From assembly GCF_004000435.1 (NCBI RefSeq), contig NZ_RBVZ01000002.1:543501-607500 (forward strand): a stretch of 64,000 nt of DNA, written 5' to 3'. Below, piece by piece: positions 26,067 through 35,250 of the stretch; positions within the stretch are counted from its first letter, which is position 1, and each line of letters starts with the position of its first letter. Position numbers and translations under genes: made by a program. This stretch comes from Alexandriicola marinus (GTDB lineage Bacteria; Pseudomonadota; Alphaproteobacteria; Rhodobacterales; Rhodobacteraceae). Below the pieces are notes generated by a model. It did no database searches. It was not told where the DNA came from and saw only the letters and a list, made by a program, of their open reading frames with translations.

Positions 26067-27284
26067 ATGGCTGCGCCACGTAAACTCGGGTATCTGGTGC
26101 CGCAATTCCCCGGCCAGACCCATATCTTTTTCTGGCGCGAAATCCGTGAACTGGAAATGCGCGGGATCGAGCCGGTTCTGTTCAGCACTCTGCCGCCACC
26201 GCCCGGACTGATCGCACACAATTGGTCGGCTGAGGCCGCCGACCGGACAGATTACCTTGGCCGGATCTCTCCCCTCGAACTGCTTGCCGCTTTGCCCGCA
26301 TTGCCCTGGCGCAGGTTGATCCGCCTCGGATGCGGCGAAAAGCTGCAATTCTGGAAGGACGTCATGATCGCGGCCGGACCTGCCCGCGTTCTGGCGCAAC
26401 GCTGCCGGTCCGAAGGCATTTCCCACGTCCACGCGCATTCCTGCGGCCGGGCAGCCCTGATCGCCGCGCTTTGTCACGATATGGACGGACCGCCCTATTC
26501 GCTGACCCTTCACGGCCCGCTTGCCGATTATGGGCCTGGCCAGCGCTTCAAATGGAGCGGGGCCACATTTGCGACGATCATCACCCGCAAGCTGATCGAC
26601 GAGATGCAGGCCGAAATGCCCGACGCCCTGCCGCAGACGATCCTGCTTCAGCCGATGGGCGTGGATACGGATCGACTGGCCCGTGACACGCCCTATGTGC
26701 CGGCGGCGCCGGGCGGGCCGCTGCGGTTGTTCTGCTGTGCGCGACTCAATGTGGTGAAGGGTCACGAGGATCTGCTGGCCGCCGTTCGGCAATTGCGCGA
26801 TGCGGGCCGCGACGTCACTCTGCGGATCGCCGGCGAGGATGACGCGGGCGGCACAGGCTATCGCAAGACGCTTGAGGCACGGATCGCTGAACTGGGCCTT
26901 GGCGAGGCGGTGACGCTTCTCGGCGCGATCGACGCCGACGCGGTGCGTGACGAATTGCTCTCGGCCCATATCTTCGTTCTGGCCAGCTATGGGGAGCCCT
27001 TGGGCGTTGCTTACATGGAGGCCATGTCCTGCGAGGTCCCGACGATCGGAACCGATGCGGGCGGTGTGCCGGAGCTGATCACCGACGGCACGGACGGGCG
27101 CCTCGTGCCGCCCCGCGACCCCAATGCCCTCGCCTCCGCGATAATCGAGATCGCCGATGCGCCCGAACTTGCCCTGCGACTGTCGTCGCACGGACGGGCG
27201 CGGGTGGTCGCCTCGTTCCGCGCCGGTCTCGGTGCCGAGACGCTGATCAAGGGGGCCTTCGACGATCACGTTTCCGGCTCCTGA
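26067..27284 (+). CDS. Glycosyltransferase family 4
   Basis: A 405-residue GT-B enzyme. The N-terminal GYLVPQFPGQTHIFFWREI resembles the ExoL/WcaL-like group; the C-terminal half has CARLNVVKGHEDL, RIAGEDDAGG, LLGAIDADAV and the catalytic SYGEPLGVAYMEAMSCEVP block. The ATG at 26067 has GGAG about 10 bases upstream; a TTG at 26049 is less likely. It is the only + strand gene in a stretch of - strand genes and its end overlaps the convergent SGNH/GH-like gene by 19 bases. Confidence 0.88.
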   Translation: MAAPRKLGYLVPQFPGQTHIFFWREIRELEMRGIEPVLFSTLPPPPGLIAHNWSAEAADRTDYLGRISPLELLAALPALPWRRLIRLGCGEKLQFWKDVMIAAGPARVLAQRCRSEGISHVHAHSCGRAALIAALCHDMDGPPYSLTLHGPLADYGPGQRFKWSGATFATIITRKLIDEMQAEMPDALPQTILLQPMGVDTDRLARDTPYVPAAPGGPLRLFCCARLNVVKGHEDLLAAVRQLRDAGRDVTLRIAGEDDAGGTGYRKTLEARIAELGLGEAVTLLGAIDADAVRDELLSAHIFVLASYGEPLGVAYMEAMSCEVPTIGTDAGGVPELITDGTDGRLVPPRDPNALASAIIEIADAPELALRLSSHGRARVVASFRAGLGAETLIKGAFDDHVSGS

Positions 27285-30040
27285 AGCAGGATATCGCGAC
27301 CCGCCTCGGGGAAATGCAGCCTCTCGATCCCCGCCATGCTCTTGAGCCCGGCCGGACCATCGACCAGCAGTCGCCCGCCATCCCAGCCAAGTCGCCATTG
27401 ATCAGGCTGGCCAGAGAGGATCACGACATCCTCCCCCGGCCCGCCATGGATGATATCGTAGCCCGCGTCGGGCCGGAACGTGTCGTTCCCCGGTCCGCCC
27501 AAGAGCTGATCTTCCTCAGGCGTGCCGGCCCAATCGTCATCGCCCGGACGTCCCGCCCGGAAGACGCCATGCAGATAGGCCTCGGACGTGACCGGCCCCG
27601 GCCGGCTGCCATAGGCGCGCAGCGTCGCGGCCCTCGGGTTCATGTCCCCGACATGGCGGCGCGCACCCCAGCTGCCCCAGCGCGACGGCGGCGCGGTATC
27701 GACGAACGCGTTGAAGAGGGTGCCGCCCACGGCCTCCCATTCGGTCAGAAGATCGTCGTAAAGCTGCGCCATTTCTGGGCTGTAGTTGGCTTGGGTGAAA
27801 AAGTCGGTGATCGCGTCATCTTCGACGGTGGCGCCATGGCCAGTGACATGGGTGCCGCCCTCGTACATGATCAATTCGAGGTCCTTCGCCCGGGCGATAT
27901 CGGCGTGATAGGGCCAAAGCTCCCCGGTCAGAGCCGCGAAGGAGCCCGCGCGCGCAGCCTCCGCCAGCTGTGCGGCACCGTCGTCGGCCGCAGCCCATCT
28001 GCGCAATCGGTCAAGATTGGACTCGTCACCCAGTTCGATCCCGAAATAGCCGGTAACGGCATAGGCGCGGAACGCCTCTGCCGGAGGCGGAAGCCCCTCG
28101 GCCACGGCCAGTGGCGCGTCCAGAAGGGCCGCCTCGAGCCCCGGCCAGCCGGTATGCACCGATGCAACCGGGATCACCCGCTCGGCTTCGTCTCCGAAGA
28201 CATCGGCCCAGATACGGGCGACCTCTGCCCCGCGCAGGCCTGCGAACTGCATCCACGCATCGTCGGATGCGCTCGCCCCCCAGCGGGCCCCGGCCTGATC
28301 GGCCGCCCAGCGCGCCTGCGGAAAGATGAAGTTCCAGACCTCGTTCGACCATTCCACCCGAACCGGCAGCCTGTGGTCGAGATGATCCCGGACATGTGTC
28401 GCGAAGGCGCGGACATAGGCGTCATCGGCCATGTGGGGCAGCGTGAACCATGGCTCGGCTCCGATCTGATTGGCCAGCTCTGTCATCACCTCTACCGGAA
28501 CGCCTCGCCAGACATAGGTGAAATCACCCGGTCGGGGCCTGTCGGCCCAGACAACCTGCTCCGATCCGTTGGTGTCCATCCAGTCCATGAACCGCACAGA
28601 CCGCAGGTCCCGGATATCGGCGATGAAAGCGGGATCGAACAGGGCGCCCGCCTCGATCAGATCGGCATTTTCTGCGCGAAAGACGCGGATATCACGGATC
28701 GGGTCCTCGGGATCGACGCCCGAGATACGCAGGCCTACAAGCCCCGGCCCGGGCCTGTAGTCAAAACTCAGCCCACCGTCATCCTCGCGCGTGACATTGC
28801 GGGCAAGGCCGCCGAGGCTCAGGTCACCCTGCCCCTGCCACGTAACCCGGTAACGCCCGACAAGCGAAGTCGCACTTTCGGGTTGATCGGTCAGGATGAA
28901 GGCTTCGATCGCCTCGACCTCGTCCGGCAGGGACAGCGGCCAGCCTTCGGACGAGAGGTGGCCCGCCTGCTGCAATTGTTCGAATGTCACTCCACCCCAT
29001 TGGCCCGGCATATGACCGATCCACGGGCGCGCGGTCTTCATCAGGTCGAGAAAGGGATGCTGTGTCGACCAATCCGAGATCCCGGCCAGCCCCATCGCAA
29101 GTGACGGATCGGCAAAGCCCGTTTCAGGTGTCTCCAGCCGGGCCTGATCGGGGATGGCGGCGCCCGAGACCTGTTCCCACAGGATGCGGCGGATCTCGGC
29201 CTCGTTCCCGGCGATCTCGGGCGGGAGTCCGTCGGCCAGCGTGCCGAAAGACGGCGGCTCCTCGCCGAAAAGGGCGGAATAGGTGGCAAGGGCCGCAAGG
29301 AAATACAAAGGCTCTGTCCCGTGAGGGGCCTCGTCTTCGTAGAAGACAGTGCCGTCGAGTTCGGACAGCGGCGTTTCGCTGAGGACCCGCGCAAGGGCGG
29401 AGGCCACCGGGATCAGTTCCACATCCAGCCCCGGTCGGGCTGCGCGGATCGCATCGACATAGTCGACGTACCATTCGTGATAGTCGCCCATGTTTTCGCG
29501 GTGATAACGACGCAGACCACGGGCATTCGGGGGATACCGCGTGACCGTCGACATCAGCGCCCAGCCTTCATAAACGAAGAACCGGGCCCCCGGCGCATTG
29601 GCCGACGCCCAGTCCAGAACGCGGAGCGTGGCGGAAAGCGGGCTGTCGCCGGTGGGATTGTCGCCCTCGTAGGGCCGGTCGGGTGCGCGGCCCTGAATGA
29701 AGTTCGCGGGATTGATCAGGATCGTATCGAACCCGGCCCGGCGAAAACCGATGCCGCCGGTCATGATCCGGTCGACGCCACCGAAACTCCATTTCGGCTC
29801 GGGCGGCAGGTCGCGGGCGAAATCGCGAACGAACCCCCATGTGCCATCAAGGCGAAGGGCATGACCTTCGGCTTCTGCCAGCCGGGACAGCCAATAGGGC
29901 ACGTTGGATCGGCCCTCATCGGTCAGGTGATGGATCAGGCTGTTGCCGAAGACGAAGACATCCGCCGATTGCCCGTCCTGTGCCCGCGCGGGCGCAGACA
30001 GGACAAGCGAGATCAACAGCGCGACCCTAGCCAGCCACAT
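27266..30040 (-). CDS. Secreted SGNH + glycoside-hydrolase-like protein with RTX-type Ca-binding repeats
   Basis: A 924-residue exported protein. Residues 1-20 are a Sec signal peptide ending ALA/ARA-like (SAPARA|QD). An SGNH-type esterase domain follows (GNSLIHH with Ser34; acidic pair plus His at 236-240). After residue 460 comes a domain with features of clan GH-A TIM-barrel hydrolases: WSNEVWN with Glu567 as candidate acid/base and MYEGGTH with Glu727 as candidate nucleophile. The last 80 residues hold two glycine/aspartate repeats of the RTX type (GGPGNDTF at 849, GGPGEDVV at 866). The ATG at 30040 follows GGGGAGGT at good distance. It is encoded in the polysaccharide locus and overlaps the GT4 upstream. 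Probably trims or deacylates the polymer made by the locus (inference); the exact family is not recognised. Confidence 0.7.
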   Translation of the reverse strand: MWLARVALLISLVLSAPARAQDGQSADVFVFGNSLIHHLTDEGRSNVPYWLSRLAEAEGHALRLDGTWGFVRDFARDLPPEPKWSFGGVDRIMTGGIGFRRAGFDTILINPANFIQGRAPDRPYEGDNPTGDSPLSATLRVLDWASANAPGARFFVYEGWALMSTVTRYPPNARGLRRYHRENMGDYHEWYVDYVDAIRAARPGLDVELIPVASALARVLSETPLSELDGTVFYEDEAPHGTEPLYFLAALATYSALFGEEPPSFGTLADGLPPEIAGNEAEIRRILWEQVSGAAIPDQARLETPETGFADPSLAMGLAGISDWSTQHPFLDLMKTARPWIGHMPGQWGGVTFEQLQQAGHLSSEGWPLSLPDEVEAIEAFILTDQPESATSLVGRYRVTWQGQGDLSLGGLARNVTREDDGGLSFDYRPGPGLVGLRISGVDPEDPIRDIRVFRAENADLIEAGALFDPAFIADIRDLRSVRFMDWMDTNGSEQVVWADRPRPGDFTYVWRGVPVEVMTELANQIGAEPWFTLPHMADDAYVRAFATHVRDHLDHRLPVRVEWSNEVWNFIFPQARWAADQAGARWGASASDDAWMQFAGLRGAEVARIWADVFGDEAERVIPVASVHTGWPGLEAALLDAPLAVAEGLPPPAEAFRAYAVTGYFGIELGDESNLDRLRRWAAADDGAAQLAEAARAGSFAALTGELWPYHADIARAKDLELIMYEGGTHVTGHGATVEDDAITDFFTQANYSPEMAQLYDDLLTEWEAVGGTLFNAFVDTAPPSRWGSWGARRHVGDMNPRAATLRAYGSRPGPVTSEAYLHGVFRAGRPGDDDWAGTPEEDQLLGGPGNDTFRPDAGYDIIHGGPGEDVVILSGQPDQWRLGWDGGRLLVDGPAGLKSMAGIERLHFPEAGRDILLQEPET

Positions 30041-31346
30041 CGGAATACCTCCCCACATCATAACGCGTCACACCCGTGAAATCGGGCCGAACCTCCCGCT
30101 TTCCGGTGATCCAGTCGTAAACCTCGGCCACCTGTCCTGCCTTGGCGGACCAGGTGAAATTCTGACGCGCAACGGCACGCGCACAGGCGCCGCGGGCGGC
30201 CACATCCTCGGGATCGTCCGCCAGTCGGTTCAACTCTGATCGAAACCGCGCAACGATCGCATCTCGGTCACCGAGGGCAACCTTGTAGCCCGTCTGGTCG
30301 GTGACCAGTTCGCCCGGCCCCGCGTAATCCACGATCAGGGGAGCAAGGCCCATTGCCATCGCCTCGAGCACGACCCCGCCGCCGAATTCGCGGACGGAGG
30401 GAAAGGCCAGAAGACTGCACTTTCCGGCCACCGACTGAACCTTGTCATGCGGCAACCAGCCATGAAGCCGCACAGCCTGTCCGAGGGGGGCGGCTTGCTT
30501 GCGCAGTTCTTCCATCATCGGGCCGTCGCCGATCAGATCGAGCGTCATGCGCCCCGACCGCAGAAGCTCTGACGCGGCCTCAAGCAGCATGTCGGGGCCC
30601 TTGTAGGGCACCATACGCCCGATGAAACAGGCCCTGAGCGGCCCCGATGTGGGCGGCCTCGGCAGATCGGGAAACCGGACGGGATCGATCGCGTTTTCCG
30701 GCAGCCAGATCGTCCGGTCCTGCCACTGTTCGAACTCCGTCGCGGTGTGGCGCGACCCGGCAAGGATGCAGCGCGTTGCATCGAGCATGGATTTGCGGCC
30801 CGGAAGATAGCGATAGATCCCCCGAACATAGGACAGCCATTCACGCTCGGCGCGGCGCGCAGCCTCGAATTCGCGTGGCCACGGCACGCCACCGTTGAGA
30901 GGGCCGATGACATATGGCACCCCGGCGCGCGCGCAATGCGCGGCCAACGGCCCGCTTTGGGTGGGGCTGAGCGGGGTGATCCGATGCACGACATCGTATC
31001 TGCCCTTGCGGATTTCGGCGCCGAACCGTTTCCAGACAAGCCGTTCGAAATAGGGGTAGGAGATCGCACTGACGGCCTGAAGCGCCGTCCATCCCTTGCC
31101 TTCGCCCATGCGCAACAGGCCACCCAGCGCCCAGAGAGGGCGGGCCAGCGCCTCGCTGTCGATGGCGGTGAAATCGTCGCCCTCGGTCAGGCCGGCGGCG
31201 ATGATGGCGGCGCGGTTGCGGACCTGAGTGACGAGGTGGACATCGGCCACCTCGGCCAAGGCCCGGGCCAGGGACCAGCCGATCAGTGGCACGCTGACCC
31301 AGTCGGGGTTCGCGGCTTCGGCGATGACAAGAACCCGGGGCCGCAT
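30027..31346 (-). CDS. Glycosyltransferase family 4
   Basis: A 439-residue GT-B enzyme. N-terminal RVLVIAEAANPDWVSVPLIG; a central GPLNGGVPWP; C-terminal FIGRMVPYKGPD, LIGDGPMMEEL, GWLPHDKV and the retaining EX7E block SVREFGGGVVLEAMA. The ATG at 31346 overlaps the stop of the polymerase gene by one base; the reading to 31637 adds 97 unrelated residues. It shares an operon with the polymerase and the priming transferase and should add one sugar of the repeat unit. Confidence 0.88.
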   Translation of the reverse strand: MRPRVLVIAEAANPDWVSVPLIGWSLARALAEVADVHLVTQVRNRAAIIAAGLTEGDDFTAIDSEALARPLWALGGLLRMGEGKGWTALQAVSAISYPYFERLVWKRFGAEIRKGRYDVVHRITPLSPTQSGPLAAHCARAGVPYVIGPLNGGVPWPREFEAARRAEREWLSYVRGIYRYLPGRKSMLDATRCILAGSRHTATEFEQWQDRTIWLPENAIDPVRFPDLPRPPTSGPLRACFIGRMVPYKGPDMLLEAASELLRSGRMTLDLIGDGPMMEELRKQAAPLGQAVRLHGWLPHDKVQSVAGKCSLLAFPSVREFGGGVVLEAMAMGLAPLIVDYAGPGELVTDQTGYKVALGDRDAIVARFRSELNRLADDPEDVAARGACARAVARQNFTWSAKAGQVAEVYDWITGKREVRPDFTGVTRYDVGRYSDVAG

Positions 31347-32728
31347 CACAGGACCGTCTGCAACACAACGGGCCGGGATGTCCGGCTGGGGTGATATCGT
31401 TCGGCGTAGCCCAGAACGGCACCCGCAAACAGCCATGTCAACGGCGTGATCGTGGCGTTGGGAATGAGATCGACCATGTTCACGCCCAGCATCAGCGTCA
31501 GCGTGATGGCATAGGGCGACAGGCTTGCCCCATCGCCCTGAAGCGATCGTCTCCACAACACGAAGATGGGCGTTGCGAGCAACAGGAACTCCGCGAGGAA
31601 TCCCAGCCAGCCGAACATGCCGATCCGGATGATCCACCGCCCGTCCGTGACAGTGAGGATCTGTCCCGTATTTTCATCGAGGATATGGTTTCGCCCCCAG
31701 ATGCCCCACCCGAAAAGCGGTTTTTCATAGGCCCGTTCCATCAGGATCGTCTCCTGATCGAACCGGAACCGAAGCGAATTCGCGCGCTCTTCATCGACCA
31801 TGGCGGCGGCGGACAGCAATTGTTCCTTGGGCACGAGGTCAGCCCCCTTCAGCAGGGGATACCCGATGGCCAGACCGGCCATGAGGACCGCGGCCAGGAG
31901 TTGGGCCTTGCGGCCAAACAGCAGCACCACCGGCGCGAGCGCCACACCATAGATCAACGCACCCAGCGTCTTGGCCAGAAACAGAACGCCGAACAGATAG
32001 ACCGCAGCCCCCGCCAGCAAGAGCTTGCGCGGCCCCGCCTCGTGGCGCAGCAGGGCCACCGCGGCCAGAACGGCCGTCATGCAGAAGAACGCGACCCAGA
32101 TCCCATGATACAGGAACACGATCGGACGAAAGCCGCCGAAGCGGATCATCTGATCGAAATTGTGCTGAAAGAAGCCGTAGATCCAGATATTCAACTGCGG
32201 GCTAAGCCGCACCTCGATGAGCATCGGGATGGAATAGACCAGCCCCCCGATGAACAGGGCCCAGACGACATCCCTCTGATCACCGGCTGATGTCAGCACT
32301 CCACGGGCCAGCAGGAACGGCACGATCAGCATCGCCTGCTGGGACATCAGGGCAAGAGCCTCCTTGACCTGCAGGCCGGGCAGGCCGACCTGCCCGTAAT
32401 AGACGGGCTCGGTATTCGTCATCACGGTCGCGAAGGGCGACAGGATGAACACACAGATCAAAGCCTGAACAAACCGGGACTCGGGCCAGAAGCTCAGATC
32501 CCGGCGCCACATCGCGACGCACAGAAACGCGAGGCTGAGATTGGGGATCGTTTCCTTCGTCAGCGGCGGCAGGATCGGAAGATCGATCCCGGCCGGCGGC
32601 GGCGGAAGAAAGAGATAGGCCACGAGGATACACGCCACCAACGCCCGGCCACGCGGCAAGACCCGAAGGAGAACAAGCGTTACCAACGGCCACGAGAACA
32701 GGACGAGAGAGGCGAATGCGTTGGGCAT
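31346..32728 (-). CDS. Wzy/O-antigen ligase family polymerase
   Basis: About 460 residues, strongly hydrophobic with 10 or more membrane segments (for example LVLFSWPLVTLVLLRVLP near the start). It carries a long periplasmic loop before the last helices with FGWGIWGRNHILDEN, the conserved region of the PF04932 family. Such proteins polymerise undecaprenyl-linked repeats or ligate polysaccharide. The start is uncertain: the ATG at 32728 begins right before the first helix, while an ATG at 32794 adds 22 residues. Lies between the GT4 and the priming transferase, as expected for a Wzx/Wzy locus. Confidence 0.8.
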   Translation of the reverse strand: MPNAFASLVLFSWPLVTLVLLRVLPRGRALVACILVAYLFLPPPPAGIDLPILPPLTKETIPNLSLAFLCVAMWRRDLSFWPESRFVQALICVFILSPFATVMTNTEPVYYGQVGLPGLQVKEALALMSQQAMLIVPFLLARGVLTSAGDQRDVVWALFIGGLVYSIPMLIEVRLSPQLNIWIYGFFQHNFDQMIRFGGFRPIVFLYHGIWVAFFCMTAVLAAVALLRHEAGPRKLLLAGAAVYLFGVLFLAKTLGALIYGVALAPVVLLFGRKAQLLAAVLMAGLAIGYPLLKGADLVPKEQLLSAAAMVDEERANSLRFRFDQETILMERAYEKPLFGWGIWGRNHILDENTGQILTVTDGRWIIRIGMFGWLGFLAEFLLLATPIFVLWRRSLQGDGASLSPYAITLTLMLGVNMVDLIPNATITPLTWLFAGAVLGYAERYHPSRTSRPVVLQTVL

Positions 32729-32861
32729 GATTCCGTTGGGGCCGGTGTCTCTTACGTCTACTAGAATGCACAAGGGCAGGCCAAAGCCCGCCATTGTTCA
32801 TCACCTTAACGTAATTCTGCGGCAGAATGATGGCTATCTGAGTGCAGGCCCCGGTTGCCGA

Positions 32862-33551
32862 TCAGCGACCGGTCGCTTTCATCACCACGACAACCGTCCG
32901 GAAGATCACCTTCATATCGGTCAGGAAAGAAATCGACTGGAAGTAGCGCTGGTCATAATCGGCACGTTCATGAAAGGTCGTGTCGTTGCGCTCGGAGATC
33001 TGCCACAAGCCGGTGATACCCGGACGCATCGCGTAGTATTCCGTTCCCGGATACAGAACCCGCTGAGCGGTCATCATCGGGCGCGGCCCGACGACCGACA
33101 TGTCGCCGATCAGCACGTTCCAGAATTGCGGCAGCTCATCGAGTGACGTCGTGCGCAGAAAGCGGCCGAACGTCGTGACGCGGGGATCGGCCGTAAGCTT
33201 CTGATGCCGCTGCCATTCCGCCATCGCCTTGGGGTTCTGTGCGAGGTGAATCTCAAGAAGATCATCGGCATCGCAGACCATCGTCCGCAGCTTCCACATC
33301 CGGAAGGTGGTTCCATTGCGGCCCACCCGATCCTGAGAATAGAACGGGTTGCGCCGGTCAGAGGCAAATTGCACCAGCGCCAGCAGCGCCACGGTCGTGA
33401 CGACAGGAAACGAGACCGCAAGAACGACAAGAACATCGAATATGCGTTTGAAGGCCCGTCGGTAGACGCCTTTCTGGCAAAGCTCCGTCGGAGTCGAAAT
33501 AGGCCGCTGGAGCGTCGCCGCATCATAGGTCGAGCGGTATTGGTAACTCAT
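32862..33551 (-). CDS. Undecaprenyl-phosphate sugar-1-phosphate transferase (WcaJ/ExoY-type priming enzyme)
   Basis: A 229-residue monotopic phosphoglycosyl transferase without the large multi-helix N-terminus of WcaJ. Seen: a short basic start, AFKRIFDVLVVLAVSFPVV as the single re-entrant membrane helix, then YSQDRVGRNGTTFRMWKLRTM, the DELPQFWNVLIGDMSVVGPRP core and the PGITGLWQ block. It starts repeat-unit assembly by moving a sugar phosphate to the lipid carrier. GGGAGGGAA precedes the ATG. A long 800-base upstream gap suggests this gene begins the transcript and is controlled. Confidence 0.92.
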   Translation of the reverse strand: MSYQYRSTYDAATLQRPISTPTELCQKGVYRRAFKRIFDVLVVLAVSFPVVTTVALLALVQFASDRRNPFYSQDRVGRNGTTFRMWKLRTMVCDADDLLEIHLAQNPKAMAEWQRHQKLTADPRVTTFGRFLRTTSLDELPQFWNVLIGDMSVVGPRPMMTAQRVLYPGTEYYAMRPGITGLWQISERNDTTFHERADYDQRYFQSISFLTDMKVIFRTVVVVMKATGR

Positions 33552-34351
33552 TCACTTCCCTCCCCAGGGAAACCGGCAATCTGTCCGGCCCGAACAATGA
33601 AACACCTGACTCACGTAATACTGCGCGTCGGGCCAAACTATGGTGCGGCGGCAAACAGGCCCCCCAATAGAACCGTCACTGGTATAACGTGATTGGAACA
33701 GGCGTTCCGCACACTGAAAGCAGGAAAAGCCTGCCCCCCGAAATCGCCGCCTTTGCCCACCCGACGAGTTACACCGACAGGTAACCATCCGCCTGCCCTC
33801 CGGGTCAATCTTACGGACGGGGCATACAACTAATGGATGTTTCTGAAATCGTTGGAGATCAGACCGGTTCGCCCCCTTCCCGGCGACGATATCCAAGGGA
33901 CTTGCCGTGCCGCACACGGGCAGCGGTCAGGCTTCGACAGACCGCCCTACCTCCGCGGAGACTGGCAAGCACAAGGTCCGAGATGGCGCTCAATTGGTGC
34001 CACCAAGGAAACAATAGGCATGATATTGTGTCGACGAGACCCGAATCGAGCACTATTTATACTATAGGTTGCAATCTTACAGAACAAATTCGCGCCATAT
34101 TTCAACGTCCGGGCGCCTCGAATTGTGGCAAATTCTTTGCGGAATGACGGTGTCCAGAGCCAATTGTGGCATGAATGTGTCTGCGGAGTGGCGGCTTCGC
34201 GGCGCCAGAAAGACCCTGGAATGACCTTGGGTCAACTTAGCGCCAGATGCGAAACAATCGCTACTTCAAAGGCTCATTGTTTGCGCAAGTGGAATGCCAA
34301 GGTGGAGTGATTCGGCACAAGCGTGCCGCGGTCACGGCCGGAAAGCGCCGG
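33552..34351. other. 800-base intergenic region upstream of the priming transferase
   Basis: No credible gene was seen on either strand: the short readings present have no Shine-Dalgarno and no recognisable product. The 33900-34330 part is more A/T-rich than the surroundings and contains runs such as TATACTATAG near 34070. It probably carries the promoter and a long regulatory leader for the exopolysaccharide operon on the - strand. Confidence 0.5.
34121..34171. repeat. Direct repeat AATTGTGGCA, two copies
   Basis: Identical decamers at 34121-34130 and 34162-34171, 41 bases apart (about four helical turns), inside the A/T-rich gap upstream of the priming transferase. This phased spacing fits a transcription factor binding pair; the protein is unknown. 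Confidence 0.4.
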
Positions 34352-35248
34352 TCAGACCGATCCGGTGACGCCCTGGCCCGGCAGGGCACGAAGCCCGGCG
34401 AGAACCTCACCCAGACCTGCACGCCAGTCGGGGCGCGAAATCCCGAAGGTCTCATGGCAGGTGGTGCAATCCAGCCGGGAATTCAAAGGCCGGGGCGCGG
34501 CTGTGGGGTATTCGGCCGAGGAAATCGGCTCGATCTCGCAGCGCAGGCCGGCCATCGCCATGATCTCGCGGGCAAAGGTGGCCCAGCTGACATCCGGGGC
34601 ACCGGCAAAGTGGTATGTCCCCGACACCTCGGGCTCCTGAATCAGATGCGACGCAATATGAAGAAGCGATGCCGCGATATCGGCCGCCGCGGTCGGCCCG
34701 CCCACCTGATCGTCCACGACGCGCAGCCGGTCACGTTCCGCCCCGAGCCTGAGCATGGTGCGCACGAAGTTCGAGCCATGTTCGGAAAACACCCAAGAGG
34801 TCCGAAGGATGACGTGAGCCCCACCGACCTCGCGCACCGCAACCTCGCCATCGCGCTTTGTCCGTCCATAGACGCCAAGTGGATTCGTGGGATCGTCGGG
34901 GCGATGGGGGGCGTCGCCCGAGCCATCAAAGACATAATCGGTCGAGACATGGACAAAGGGGATCCCCCGGTCCGCCGCCAGACCTGCGATCATGGCGGGC
35001 GCGTCGGTGTTCAGCGCCTGCGCGCGGTCGGGCTCTTCCTCGGCCTTGTCGACGGCGGTGTAAGCCGTCGCATTGATGATCGCCTTTGCATCGCGGGACA
35101 GCTTTTCAAGGATCGGGCGGGCAAGGTCCGGTCGTTCGAGATCAACTGCCTCGCGACCCAGAACGATTAGGCTGGAACCAAGACGCGCGGCCCGTTCCTG
35201 AACGCACCGCGCCACCTGACCGTTCTGTCCCAGAAGCAGGATCGCCAT
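34352..35248 (-). CDS. rmlD: dTDP-4-dehydrorhamnose reductase
   Basis: A 298-residue SDR-fold enzyme making dTDP-L-rhamnose from dTDP-4-keto-rhamnose with NADPH. Seen: ILLLGQNGQVARCV at the N-terminus, NATAYTAVDKAEEEP (a family hallmark), THVS-type VHVSTDYVFDG, the catalytic YxxxK in VYGRTKRDGE, and VLRTSWVFSE. It lies 2 bases after rmlB in the same operon. dTDP-rhamnose fits the rhamnosyltransferase-like GT2 in the locus. Confidence 0.92.
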   Translation of the reverse strand: MAILLLGQNGQVARCVQERAARLGSSLIVLGREAVDLERPDLARPILEKLSRDAKAIINATAYTAVDKAEEEPDRAQALNTDAPAMIAGLAADRGIPFVHVSTDYVFDGSGDAPHRPDDPTNPLGVYGRTKRDGEVAVREVGGAHVILRTSWVFSEHGSNFVRTMLRLGAERDRLRVVDDQVGGPTAAADIAASLLHIASHLIQEPEVSGTYHFAGAPDVSWATFAREIMAMAGLRCEIEPISSAEYPTAAPRPLNSRLDCTTCHETFGISRPDWRAGLGEVLAGLRALPGQGVTGSV

Positions 35249-35250
35249 GC

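Noticed and set aside
27314..29104. 596-residue + strand reading opposite the SGNH/GH-like gene
   Set aside because: Antisense to a gene with signal peptide and motifs; composition is that of a shadow frame.
33833..34310. Short + strand readings in the gap before the priming transferase
   Set aside because: No ribosome binding site, no known domain, no coupling to neighbours; the gap is better read as regulatory.
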